54,886 nt of DNA from a virus. Shown here piece after piece: positions 44,480 to 52,674 of this stretch (within the stretch, counting starts at the first letter, position 1; each line of letters opens with the position of its first letter). The DNA lies in the IMG/VR virus record IMGVR_UViG_3300019776_000172, positions 1-54,886 of that record. The stretch is one strand, 5' to 3'. Made by a program: the position numbers and the translations under genes. A model generated the notes under the pieces. It was given only the letters and a program-made list of their open reading frames with translations. It was not told the origin of the DNA and did not search any database.

Positions 44480-44635
44480 TTAGCGACTGATTGCGCTGCG
44501 CATACCGTACAGACCCAATGCCGCCAGAAGCGTCAGCACATAGTCTGGGACGGTATAGCCAAGAACCTGAGCACCGGCCACGGCCGCAGTGATTGCAGCA
44601 GCCAGATAGGTCTTCTTACCTTCGAGGATTTTCAT
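44480..44635 (-). CDS. Holin-like small membrane protein
   Basis: This 51-residue frame starts MKILEGKKTYLAAAITAAVA and has two hydrophobic stretches (about 10-25 and 33-45, VPDYVLTLLAALGLYGMRS). The ATG at 44635 follows AAGGAGTATCGTT, a strong ribosome site. It follows the endolysin gene and ends at the terminator 44453-44474. It fits a small holin in the lysis cassette, though no holin family is recognised. Confidence 0.65.
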   Translation of the reverse strand: MKILEGKKTYLAAAITAAVAGAQVLGYTVPDYVLTLLAALGLYGMRSAISR

Positions 44636-44646
44636 AACGATACTCC

Positions 44647-45126
44647 TTATGCTTCGTTGGTGGACACCTTGCCACCTACCATACGCACTGGTTTCCCATA
44701 CACCGGGACGTCCTTGGGCCAGCGGCTTGCAACCAGCCGCGTCTTGCCCAGTTTCATGACATTGACGGCATTACCTTGATTGCCGCCAAGGACGTAATAA
44801 AAACCCGCATCTTCACCGACATAGAAGCCGACGTGCCCACCACCTGCGCGGTCAAACACGAGGATCGCGCCGGGCGACAGGCGATCCGGGCGAAGCAGCG
44901 AGCCGTAATCAGACCAAGCTTTGGCGCGGAACCACAGCTTCGGGATCGGCAAGTCCACCTCTTTCAAGCAGTGCGCAACAAACGTGCCGCACCACGGGGT
45001 CTCGTCATCTGACCACCACGCCTTCAGATCGCGAAGCCACTTGATGATGACCGGGTTGTGTTTCGGGCCCGGTATCTCGCGCATGCCCTTGAGGGCTTCA
45101 GCGACCTTCAGCCATGGAGGGCTCAT
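44647..45126 (-). CDS. Endolysin (TIGR02594/CHAP-like cysteine peptidase)
   Basis: This 159-residue protein of the TIGR02594/NlpC-like class begins KVAEALKGMREIPGPKHNPV, with the catalytic Cys in ETPWCGTFVAHCLKEVDLPI, His in GAILVFDRAGGGHVGFYVGE and the third residue region in LGGNQGNAVNVMKL. It would cut peptidoglycan cross-links. There is no signal peptide, so it depends on a holin. Its start overlaps the stop of the coiled-coil gene upstream. Confidence 0.85.
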   Translation of the reverse strand: MSPPWLKVAEALKGMREIPGPKHNPVIIKWLRDLKAWWSDDETPWCGTFVAHCLKEVDLPIPKLWFRAKAWSDYGSLLRPDRLSPGAILVFDRAGGGHVGFYVGEDAGFYYVLGGNQGNAVNVMKLGKTRLVASRWPKDVPVYGKPVRMVGGKVSTNEA

Positions 45127-45401
45127 TTGTTTTTGTCCTCTTTGTTCTCAAGGCGCTTGAATATTGTGCCGAGCGTGGTGTCGATCTTGTCGAAGCCTGA
45201 TCTCATTTCGTCACGGACCTCGCGCATCGCGTCCTTCCAATCATCCCGGGACACATAGGTGTGCGGCATTTCGCGCACATCCTTGTCGAGACGGTCAATC
45301 GTTTTGGTCAGGTTATTCAAAACCCAGCCGCCAAGGAAGCCCGCCATGGAAAACGCGATGTTGAAGAGAACTTGATAGTCTTGCACGTTGGCCCCCGTCA
45401 C
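45123..45401 (-). CDS. Membrane-anchored coiled-coil protein of the lysis cassette
   Basis: This 92-residue protein starts at the GTG at 45401 (MTGANVQDYQVLFNIAFSMA). One membrane span lies at about 11-29 (VLFNIAFSMAGFLGGWVLNN). It is followed by a coiled coil (MREVRDEMRSGFDKIDTTLG) and charged tail. The arrangement is typical of antiholin/spanin-like or DUF2730-like phage proteins. It is placed between the Dps-like gene and the endolysin, so a lysis role is likely. Confidence 0.65.
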   Translation of the reverse strand: MTGANVQDYQVLFNIAFSMAGFLGGWVLNNLTKTIDRLDKDVREMPHTYVSRDDWKDAMREVRDEMRSGFDKIDTTLGTIFKRLENKEDKNK

Positions 45402-45754
45402 TTGAGATTTTCGAGTTTGTAGATTGTGGTGAGGTACACGCCCGTCACCGTATCGATCAGGTTGGCGACGGCGCGGTTACCCTGACAGATTTCTTCATGA
45501 TGCTCTTCGATCCACTTTGCGTCAGCCTTCAGGCAGGCGACACAATTGGCTTCAATCTTCTGCGGCGCGGGGATGTTGCCGATCAAGCCAAAGGCACCCT
45601 GATACGCTTCGACAAGGCCGTCGATGGCGTCGATGATGTCGTCATAAAACGAGCCCAGCGCCTTGTGCTGGCTGTAAGATTTCGTGCGCCAGTGCTCAAA
45701 ATGCGCGAGGTTGCGCGCGTAAAACACTCTGCCGATAAGTTCCTCGATCATCAT
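45398..45754 (-). CDS. DUF5856/Dps-like protein
   Basis: In this 118-residue protein, residues about 5-45, LIGRVFYARNLAHFEHWRTK then SYSQHKALGSFYDDIIDAID and GLVEAYQG, show the spacing of the Dps/ferritin four-helix proteins: H-x2-H-W, H-x8-D and a following E. DUF5856-type proteins occur in many marine phages. It could bind iron or DNA, but several Dps ferroxidase residues cannot be confirmed. The start at 45754 follows AAAGGGTT. It is the first gene of the lysis cassette. Confidence 0.65.
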   Translation of the reverse strand: MMIEELIGRVFYARNLAHFEHWRTKSYSQHKALGSFYDDIIDAIDGLVEAYQGAFGLIGNIPAPQKIEANCVACLKADAKWIEEHHEEICQGNRAVANLIDTVTGVYLTTIYKLENLK

Positions 45755-45832
45755 AACCCTTTCAGCCTTACGGCTTTCTGCGCGGCATTCGGGAGACAGC
45801 ATACCCGAAAAGTGGAAAACCGACAATCTGCA

Positions 45833-47869
45833 TCAGAATAACATCAGGAACTTGGCGGCGGTGCCCGTGGCCGGGGACGCAGTGAAGATCACATTCACGT
45901 TGTTGCCGTTGTTTGTTGAGTTCGCGCCGACGTAAAACCGGTTTGCTTGGTTGACGCCAATGTCCATCACAAAGAGGTAATCAATACCGCTGGTGACAGC
46001 CGTGAGATTGAAGGTGCGGCGCGTTCCTGTCACCGAGCTTATCACATAAAGAAGGTTGCCAGCGGACCCTGTCGCCGACCAAGTGTCAATCGTGCCGATA
46101 TTGTTCGCCAGAACTATTCGGTGAGATCCCACCCGCGTGGCCGCCACCTCCGTAAAGGAAACGATGCCAGACAGAATAACACGGCCGGGCGTAGAAGTTC
46201 CGCCAATCGTCAACTTGTTGTACGAGAGGGCCCCACCGGCAAAGGTCCGGTCAGTAATGCCTGACGTCGACAGGAGGATGTTTGCCGAGCCTTTGTTGAA
46301 CGTCAGGTTGGTGATGTCGGTCGTGGTCCAGACAGTCCCTGTTGCGGCGCTGACAGTCCACAACCCGGAGCCCATGCTGAGGGTTCTCACGTTCGTGTTG
46401 CTGGAGGTGAAGGTCGTGCAGGTCAGATTGTAACTGACAGCGTCAAGCGTGCCTTGAGTAAGATTGACCGTGTTGGAGGCAAGATACGCATCCCCCAGAG
46501 CAAAAGTCCCACTCGGCGCATTTACGACCAATGGAAAGGTCGTCGTTCGCCCCGCGCTGACATATGTCATTGTGCTGCGGCCGGAGAAGGTCTGCGTCTG
46601 TGTCCCGGAAACGGTGACAGCAGAACTAAGCCTGAAGGAACCGTAACGGGTTGTGGGCGTGTTAAAAGCAAGTGTGATGCCAGCAGTTCTGCTCGAAGCG
46701 TCAAGCGTGCCGTGATTGTAATTCGCAGTTGAAAGAGTGCCGGTGAGAGACGTGTTGTCGTCAATGACGGCCGTGTCTTGCGGCAGCGGGAAGTTAGCGT
46801 CGGACCCCGCGCCACCGGACGTGGTCGCCCAAGAGCCAGATCCGACCCATGTCGTATTGTTCCCAACGCGATACACGGTCTTTGGTGCCGGGAAGTTGAT
46901 ACCGGAATTGCCGCCGCAGTTACCAGCCCGGGAGGGTGAGGCACCGGCCGCCGCGCCAGAGATGACAATATCTCTGAAGTCGCAATCTGCCGCCGATAGA
47001 GAGGCCACAGTCAGCGTGCGCTGCGTGCCGAGAGTGTCGGAGTATACAAACCCTCGCTGGGTGGCAGATCCGCCTGCGCAGGTAAATGTGCCGTTGATGG
47101 TCGCGTTGGCAGCAAATGAAAGGGTGGTCATCCCGGCCGCCGTTGCGACAAGGGTCAGGTTATTGAACACCGTACCCGTCCCCGTGATGGACCTGTTGCC
47201 GACGGACGTGGACGTGAAGGACACATTGTAGAAGGTGTTACTCACGCCAGCTCTGAGCTGGGCAGTGTCATTCGACATGTTTATCTGGGACGTGCCAGCG
47301 GTGAAGGTCAAGCCGGTGCCACTTATGTCAAAGCCCGCCAAGGCAGAGACCGTTACGGTGCTTGACCCTAGCGACATAGCTCGCGTGTTGGATGTGTTTG
47401 ATGTGATTGCAGTGGCAGTGACACTATAATTGGCGGTATTAAATGTTCCTTGGTTGACACTTAAAGTGCCTATATTCAATGCGTCGCCAAGGGTGACCGT
47501 AATACCTGCGCCGTCGACAATAATTAGACCGAACTGCTTGCCCGCCGACGTGATAGTACCCGTCCCTGTGATCGTAAAATTGATGTTGGTCCCCGTAAAG
47601 GTCATGCCAGAGGCCAGCGTTACGCTGCCAGCGACCGTGATATTCGCAATCCCGGTAATCGTGCCGGTGAAGCCAGTGCAATTGATGGACTTCGCGCCCG
47701 TGTTCAGGTCCGTGATCGTTACCGTGCCAGTGGATGCGCTGTCGAAGAAGACGTCGTCAGCGGTCGTGGGCACAGATGCGCCGCCCGCGCCACCAGACGT
47801 AGCGGACCACTTCGTGCCAGCCGTGCCATCCCAGTCAGCTGTGCCACCTACCCAGTAACGATTTGCCAT
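45833..47869 (-). CDS. Large beta-structured adhesin/fibre
   Basis: This 678-residue protein is almost wholly Ser/Thr/Gly/Asn-rich beta strand. It starts MANRYWVGGTADWDGTAGTK and has tandem strand repeats such as SAINCTGFTGTITGIANITV-like units and VNLTQGTLDAVSYNLTCTTF, suggesting a beta-helix or beta-solenoid. A second copy of the opening motif (VYRVGNNTTWVGSGSWATTS) occurs near 330. It has no enzymatic motif and no S74 domain. It is probably a receptor-binding adhesin of the tail. Confidence 0.75.
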   Translation of the reverse strand: MANRYWVGGTADWDGTAGTKWSATSGGAGGASVPTTADDVFFDSASTGTVTITDLNTGAKSINCTGFTGTITGIANITVAGSVTLASGMTFTGTNINFTITGTGTITSAGKQFGLIIVDGAGITVTLGDALNIGTLSVNQGTFNTANYSVTATAITSNTSNTRAMSLGSSTVTVSALAGFDISGTGLTFTAGTSQINMSNDTAQLRAGVSNTFYNVSFTSTSVGNRSITGTGTVFNNLTLVATAAGMTTLSFAANATINGTFTCAGGSATQRGFVYSDTLGTQRTLTVASLSAADCDFRDIVISGAAAGASPSRAGNCGGNSGINFPAPKTVYRVGNNTTWVGSGSWATTSGGAGSDANFPLPQDTAVIDDNTSLTGTLSTANYNHGTLDASSRTAGITLAFNTPTTRYGSFRLSSAVTVSGTQTQTFSGRSTMTYVSAGRTTTFPLVVNAPSGTFALGDAYLASNTVNLTQGTLDAVSYNLTCTTFTSSNTNVRTLSMGSGLWTVSAATGTVWTTTDITNLTFNKGSANILLSTSGITDRTFAGGALSYNKLTIGGTSTPGRVILSGIVSFTEVAATRVGSHRIVLANNIGTIDTWSATGSAGNLLYVISSVTGTRRTFNLTAVTSGIDYLFVMDIGVNQANRFYVGANSTNNGNNVNVIFTASPATGTAAKFLMLF

Positions 47870-47872
47870 ACC

Positions 47873-48052
47873 TTACTCCTCAGTCTCTGGAGGAGGCGGG
47901 TTCCCGACCACAAGAAGCCAATTGTCCAGACGCTCCTGCTTCATCGCAGCGATCTTCTCGTCTGAAAACGAATGATCGGCAGGCAGGTACAGCGCGTCGC
48001 GAAAGAGACCGTAGTGCGTGGTGAACTCAAAATCGATCTTGATAGGGTCCAT
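47873..48052 (-). CDS. Small protein between fibre genes
   Basis: This 59-residue frame starts MDPIKIDFEFTTHYGLFRDA and ends PPPPETEE. The ATG at 48052 overlaps the fibre 2 stop and its own stop is followed by the adhesin start. This 'K-I-D-F-E-F-T-T' mini-protein type often accompanies podophage tail genes and may be a fibre chaperone (inference). Confidence 0.65.
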   Translation of the reverse strand: MDPIKIDFEFTTHYGLFRDALYLPADHSFSDEKIAAMKQERLDNWLLVVGNPPPPETEE

Positions 48053-49987
48053 TTACACCTCCTGCGCTACCGCAACCACGTCCCAGCGGGCGTCAGCGGA
48101 ATTGTAAATGCAGCCAACATATGTCGTCTTGTTGGCGACCGTTGTCGTGGGAAGCGTTGTCCCAATGACACGGAATGAACCAGAGGTGCCAGTTGTCCAC
48201 GCCAGCGTCTGAGATGAGCCATTGTCCTTGATGCGAATATTCAGCTTCTGCCCATCCACAGGCGTCCCGCTGGGCGCGGCAAATGTAGCCCCTACAGCAA
48301 GAGCCGTGACGTTGTACTGGTTTGTCGTGTCTGACGTCGGCGTGATCGTAGCCCCCGAGGCGACAGAACCCGAGGTGCCACGCAGAGCTCCGCCAACGCG
48401 AGCTGAGCCATTGATATCAACCACATAGGCAGGAGTTGCCGTGCCAACCCCAAGACGGTTATTTGTGTCGTCCCAGAAGAAGTTTGCATTATCCTGCGCG
48501 TACACCCCAGAGGCACCGGCAAAGACGACTGAGCCCGTCGTGAATGCGGTAGCTGTGCCCGTGCCGCCCTTGGCAACACCCAGCGTCGTGCTGATTGTCG
48601 TCGCCTCGCCAACCGTAATTAAGCTTGGCGCTTTATGCTGCCAGTAGCCGCCCGCACCGTTATACTGGAGCAGGTCGAGGTTTGAAGCGGCGGACGTCTC
48701 AACATCATTAAGCTGCCCCAATGAGAAACGAGAAATTGGCCTGACGAACAGCGAGCCGGAGCCGCCAGAAGCGGCGTTGACCACCGCAGCCACTTCAATT
48801 TTGGCCGCTGGGGCGGACGGCACATTCTTCGTCAAACCACCTGCAACGGCAGGATTGTAATAAAGGATCTGGCCGTCAACCCAAGCCTCAGCGCCGCCCG
48901 TCGTATTGATGCCGCGCACAAGGCCAAACTGCGTAATGTAGCCCCAGCCATTTAGAGGAATGTCCTCAGTGGCAACGCCCATAAAATACGAGGCCGTATC
49001 TTTGGTGAGGCCAGTCGCGGGGGCTGCTGTAATAGCGCCAGAGCCACCAACTGTGCCGGTGAACATCACCCCCTGACCCTCTGTAATCGCGGATGACGCC
49101 TTGACGCGGAAATACATTTCCTCGCCAATCTGAAGCGTCGCATTGCCGCCAGCCATGCCCAAGTTGAGCGTCTGCACACTGTCAGAGTTGTCCCACCAGA
49201 GACGGCCCGAGGCACGGGTCGGTGTCGCGGCTATGTCGAAATCGATATAGTCAGGCGTCGCAATCCCACCAGTGAGGCCCGACATTGATGTAATGTCAGA
49301 GTTCGCGCCCAAGATGGCCGCGCTGAGATTGGCCCGCGCAACCGACGCTGTCGTCGCGCCAGTGCCGCCATTCGCCACAGCAAGGGTGCCAGACATCGTT
49401 ATAGTGCCCGATGATGTGATAGGGCCGCCAGTGAACGAGAGGCCTGTAGAGCCGCCAGAGACGTTTACAGAGGTCACTACGCTTTGCCAGTAAGGCGCAC
49501 CGGCACCTGAAGAGGTCAAGACTTGACCGGCAGACCCGGCAATCGTTTGAGTGAGCCCTGCACCGCTCGTGTAAATGATGGCACCGGCAACGGGAGACAG
49601 CGCGTTACCGGTGCCGCCACGGGTCAAGGGGAGCACTCCTTGAGTTTCCGTGGTGTCAGACAGGTCGACTGCGGGATGGATATGATCATCCCGGGCAGCC
49701 TGAGACCCTGTCCCAGCAGAGGCAACGCCCAGCGGTTGCGGCGTCGCGCTTGAGAAATTGATTGCGAAAGTTCTGTTCTCGGACAGATCACCACCGCCAA
49801 CAAGGCCAGCACCTGCGCTGATCGTGCGGGAGGAGGGCACCGAACCGGTGGACGCGATCTGCGAAAACTGGACCTTGTAGGTGCGGCCGTCGATCACATA
49901 CGGGAAATAACCCGCTTGGCTCACGCCTGCATACTCAGGGAGCTCGGTGGTTCGCGTCGGGATCAGATTTGTAGGGACGTTACTCAC
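48053..49987 (-). CDS. Tail fibre 2 (GTG start)
   Basis: This 644-residue fibre starts MSNVPTNLIPTRTTELPEYA, read from the GTG at 49987 after GGGGAG. It has the repeats TLAVANGGTGATTASVARAN and VSGGSTGLSFTGGPITSSGT, which match stretches of the S74 fibre 41336-43762, and a late G-V-G-T-A-T-P element like fibre 1. No S74 chaperone is present; it ends with a compact C-terminal domain (NKTTYVGCIYNSADARWDVV), common as a fibre tip. Confidence 0.8.
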   Translation of the reverse strand: MSNVPTNLIPTRTTELPEYAGVSQAGYFPYVIDGRTYKVQFSQIASTGSVPSSRTISAGAGLVGGGDLSENRTFAINFSSATPQPLGVASAGTGSQAARDDHIHPAVDLSDTTETQGVLPLTRGGTGNALSPVAGAIIYTSGAGLTQTIAGSAGQVLTSSGAGAPYWQSVVTSVNVSGGSTGLSFTGGPITSSGTITMSGTLAVANGGTGATTASVARANLSAAILGANSDITSMSGLTGGIATPDYIDFDIAATPTRASGRLWWDNSDSVQTLNLGMAGGNATLQIGEEMYFRVKASSAITEGQGVMFTGTVGGSGAITAAPATGLTKDTASYFMGVATEDIPLNGWGYITQFGLVRGINTTGGAEAWVDGQILYYNPAVAGGLTKNVPSAPAAKIEVAAVVNAASGGSGSLFVRPISRFSLGQLNDVETSAASNLDLLQYNGAGGYWQHKAPSLITVGEATTISTTLGVAKGGTGTATAFTTGSVVFAGASGVYAQDNANFFWDDTNNRLGVGTATPAYVVDINGSARVGGALRGTSGSVASGATITPTSDTTNQYNVTALAVGATFAAPSGTPVDGQKLNIRIKDNGSSQTLAWTTGTSGSFRVIGTTLPTTTVANKTTYVGCIYNSADARWDVVAVAQEV

Positions 49988-49992
49988 AGTGG

Positions 49993-50304
49993 CTACTCCC
50001 CGAAAAATACAATAAAATCATCGCCATCCTCAGTGATCAAAAACTGATCGCCATTTTCCATAATGAACCCAGCCGGGTTGGTCGGGATCGGCGTGTCTGG
50101 CCGCGTAAAGGGCAGCGCGATCTTCTCTGGCTGACGCGCGGGCAGGCGATACGGATCATAATGATCCTTATCCTGCGCGCACACACGCAGACCCGGGTAG
50201 TTCGGGTCAGAGTGAAGCATGTCGAGCGGGAACTTGCGGCTGCACCGAGAGCAGATCCCGATACCGAGTGTCGAGCGACCGCGCGTGTCAAGGTATAGAG
50301 GCAT
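49993..50304 (-). CDS. Small virion-region protein with CxxC
   Basis: This 103-residue protein starts MPLYLDTRGRSTLGIGICSR with C-S-R-C and a later Cys, then DHYDPYRLPARQPEKIALPF. Proteins with this plan accompany fibre genes of podophages. The short C-terminal beta hairpins (ENGDQFLITEDGDDFIVFFG) are frequent in fibre-associated proteins. The start at 50304 follows GAGGTGACCCACTG; the longer frame has no support. Confidence 0.7.
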   Translation of the reverse strand: MPLYLDTRGRSTLGIGICSRCSRKFPLDMLHSDPNYPGLRVCAQDKDHYDPYRLPARQPEKIALPFTRPDTPIPTNPAGFIMENGDQFLITEDGDDFIVFFGE

Positions 50305-50335
50305 CAGTGGGTCACCTCGTATATCCCAAAATTCG

Positions 50336-51322
50336 TCATTTTGTGTACATCCCAATATTTGGCGCAATCATCATCGGAGAGTTGTCACGCTCCTCCTGCT
50401 GCGCGAAATACAGGGCCTGCTGCGCCTTGGCGTCAAGGATCGGCACCATCTGCGGGTCGACCTCGACATACTCAAGGGCAAGCTTGGCGGCCAGCATCGA
50501 CACGATAGCCTCGTACCAACGCTGCGGCACCTCGACCTCCTGCGTCATGTTGCCGACGTCCATGATGTACCGCTGACGCCACAGGACGATCTGATAGGTC
50601 TCAGCCTGCGCATTGGGCACGGGCCACATGTGCATGACGGGCTGGCTGACCTGACGATCAAACCAGAACTGAAGCGGCCGGTTAGACTGGAAGCTCTTGT
50701 TCGGCAGGTTGGTGTAATCGTCCCGGTTCATGCGCGCCAAGGGGATCTCGGTCGGGGTGTTGCCGAGATAGATCTCGCTGAAGCCGAGGTTGCCGGTGGT
50801 TGCCCGGACGCGGAAATAGACGGAGGCGACGCTGCTGTTGAGATCGTACCAAGTCCACTCACCTGCACTTGCTGATGGGGTTTCAGTCTGGACCGTCGTC
50901 CATGTCAGGCCGTTGTCGCTGCGCTCAAAGGCAACCGACACCGAAGAGGCGGACCACTTGATGCCAACCGTTGTGACGAAGGTCGTGCTTGAGAAGACCA
51001 CCTCGCGCGCAGTGGCCGTGTCGTAATTCGTGCCCGTCACCGGCTGGAGCCAGCGCAGGTTGCTGTTCAGGACATCGACCGTGCCCGTGTCGAGAGTGAC
51101 CTCACCGACGCCATTGTACAGCGGGTAGATCTGCTTCTCGATGCACCAGAGCTGGATGCCCCGGTTTGCAAGATCCGAGAGCAAGAGGAAAAGCTGGTCG
51201 TTGGCAATGTCGATATGTTCTGAGCTGATCTGCTGCGCAGTGAGCTTGCAGCGACGGGTGGCGTTGTCGATAACGCGCCGCGTATTGAAAACAGTCTGAG
51301 AAACAGTACCGGAATATGCCAT
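50336..51322 (-). CDS. Tail adaptor-like structural protein
   Basis: This 328-residue protein starts MAYSGTVSQTVFNTRRVIDN. The beginning and end are helical and adaptor-like (LAKLALEYVEVDPQMVPILD-like end; PQRWYEAIVSMLAAKLALEY). The middle is a beta-sandwich insertion (KWSASSVSVAFERSDNGLTW). Then ARMNRDDYTNLPNKSFQSNR and PLQFWFDRQVSQPVMHMWPV are typical of a family of podophage head-tail connector proteins. It probably lies below the portal. A promoter candidate is at 51387-51415. Confidence 0.7.
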   Translation of the reverse strand: MAYSGTVSQTVFNTRRVIDNATRRCKLTAQQISSEHIDIANDQLFLLLSDLANRGIQLWCIEKQIYPLYNGVGEVTLDTGTVDVLNSNLRWLQPVTGTNYDTATAREVVFSSTTFVTTVGIKWSASSVSVAFERSDNGLTWTTVQTETPSASAGEWTWYDLNSSVASVYFRVRATTGNLGFSEIYLGNTPTEIPLARMNRDDYTNLPNKSFQSNRPLQFWFDRQVSQPVMHMWPVPNAQAETYQIVLWRQRYIMDVGNMTQEVEVPQRWYEAIVSMLAAKLALEYVEVDPQMVPILDAKAQQALYFAQQEERDNSPMMIAPNIGMYTK

Positions 51323-51386
51323 AAGATTTTGCTCGCTTGGTTATCGCAGCAGCTCACCATCACAGGCAAGCATCTCTGGCCCTCTG

Positions 51387-51415
51387 CTTATACAAGATTG
51401 GGCGGCCAGCAGCAA
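51387..51415 (-). promoter_or_regulatory. Promoter candidate before the adaptor-like gene
   Basis: On the minus strand, TTGCTG is followed after 17 bases by TATAAG (5/6 match to the -10). It is 65 bases before the ATG at 51322. Its -35 overlaps the hairpin 51400-51426. This would give the tail genes an extra start of transcription. Confidence 0.45.
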
Positions 51416-51426
51416 GCCAGCCGCCC
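51400..51426 (-). terminator. Hairpin after the DUF6496 gene
   Basis: GGGCGGC pairs with GCCGCCC across 13 bases in minus-strand RNA, followed by AATCTTGT. It lies ten bases past the stop of 51436-52059. It is probably a partial terminator that isolates the next transcript. Confidence 0.5.
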
Positions 51427-51435
51427 GCCCCCCGT

Positions 51436-52059
51436 TTAGCACTTCTTGCCCTTGGGCATGACAGCAAGGCCGCCCTTCTTGAGGCCTGAGCGTGAGCCGG
51501 GCTTGTATGAGGGCACGCCGGGCTTCGGCGGCATCGTCGCGGCCGAGCCACGCGGCAAGCGCGCCATGTATGCGTCACCAGCTTCAGGACCGCCGATCAG
51601 AGCCTTGCGGCTGTCGACCGGGACACCCTTGCGGGCAGGCTTCACCGTCTCACGCTGAGACATACGGCTCTCTCTTTCGGTGAGAGCGCCCATGCCCCGG
51701 TTGCGGTCGCGCGCCATGCGCTCACGGGCCATCTTCAAGCCCTTCTCGCCCATAGCAATCTCGTCCTTGCTCATGCGAGCCATCAAGACATCGTCACCCT
51801 CAACCGAGCCGCCCTTATTCTTCTTCATCGGGATCTTGGCACCGGCCTTGCGCGCTTCGCTCAGAGCGATGGCAACGGCCTGCTTGGGGTTGGTGACCTC
51901 AGGGCCCTTCTTCGAGCCGCTATGCAGCTCACCGCGCTTGAACTCGCCCATGACCTTGTTGATCTTGGCCGCGCCCTTGACCTTGCCGCCCTTGGCGTAA
52001 CCTTCGCACGCGCCGCCCTTCATGTACTGAACGCGAGTGCTGTTCTTGAAACCGTCCAT
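51436..52059 (-). CDS. DUF6496-type basic virion-region protein
   Basis: This 207-residue protein is very rich in Lys, Gly and Arg. The conserved core GELHSGSKKGPEVTNPKQAV followed by AIALSEARKAGAKIP is the DUF6496 signature common in marine and freshwater podophages. Two Gly-Lys rich regions flank it. The C-terminal part is strongly basic (GLKKGGLAVMPKGKKC). It could bind DNA or the virion interior. The start at 52059 follows AAAGG. Confidence 0.7.
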   Translation of the reverse strand: MDGFKNSTRVQYMKGGACEGYAKGGKVKGAAKINKVMGEFKRGELHSGSKKGPEVTNPKQAVAIALSEARKAGAKIPMKKNKGGSVEGDDVLMARMSKDEIAMGEKGLKMARERMARDRNRGMGALTERESRMSQRETVKPARKGVPVDSRKALIGGPEAGDAYMARLPRGSAATMPPKPGVPSYKPGSRSGLKKGGLAVMPKGKKC

Positions 52060-52060
52060 G

Positions 52061-52237
52061 TCACTTACCTTTCTTGCGGGCAACTGCGAGATTATAGACA
52101 GCGTTTGGATAAGGTCGACCTGCCGCCGCTGCTCTCGCCTTAGCAGATTTCTTCTTTTTGGCCGAGAGGCTTTTTGGCTTGCCGAGATCCTTGGGACGTT
52201 TCTTCTCCCAGATGGGCTTTACAGAAAAATCACTCAT
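52061..52237 (-). CDS. Small basic protein
   Basis: This 58-residue frame starts MSDFSVKPIWEKKRPKDLGK, has a Lys/Ala-rich middle (SLSAKKKKSAKARAAAAGRP) and ends VARKKGK. The ATG at 52237 follows GGAGGCAGC, and its stop precedes the DUF6496 start by one base. Composition suggests nucleic-acid binding. It is part of the same basic protein cluster as 51436 and 52662. Confidence 0.65.
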   Translation of the reverse strand: MSDFSVKPIWEKKRPKDLGKPKSLSAKKKKSAKARAAAAGRPYPNAVYNLAVARKKGK

Positions 52238-52674
52238 GCTGCCTCCTTCACATAGTCAGGTTCATCGGGACGGCCTCCCCATGAGACATCGCATTCGCCG
52301 CAAGCGCATTCACCGCGCACATACATGGCGGCCAATTCAAGGAGTTCTGGGTCATCTCTGAAATGACCAAGGCCCATATTACATCTCTGGCATAGCGCCC
52401 CGCGCACACGACCAGTTCGGTGATCATGGTCTACGACAAGATTGCCTTGATCACCGCAAATAACGCACTCTTCTATGGCGCGAACGATTGAAACCATGGG
52501 CCCTTGGTCAGGTCGAATGCCATCAATCTTGCGATAAATCTTACGATAAGCTCGGCGACATGGGCGACACCAGCTATCAAATCCTGAAGTTGTTTTTTTG
52601 TGAGGCGGGAAATACTCCAGCGTTTGGGGTTTTTCCTCGCCACACTTGCGGCAAACAAAACTTAGCAGTCCCAT
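52234..52674 (-). CDS. Endonuclease VII-like recombination nuclease
   Basis: This 146-residue protein belongs to the T4 endonuclease VII family. A zinc site consists of CRKCGEEK and CRPCRRAYRK, and the His-Me core is CVICGDQGNLVVDHDHRTGR followed by VRGALCQRCNMGLGHFRDD. T4 endonuclease VII resolves Holliday junctions and branches before packaging. The gene overlaps the upstream gene by 13 bases and is AT-richer than it. It could either serve packaging or be a mobile nuclease. Confidence 0.85.
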   Translation of the reverse strand: MGLLSFVCRKCGEEKPQTLEYFPPHKKTTSGFDSWCRPCRRAYRKIYRKIDGIRPDQGPMVSIVRAIEECVICGDQGNLVVDHDHRTGRVRGALCQRCNMGLGHFRDDPELLELAAMYVRGECACGECDVSWGGRPDEPDYVKEAA

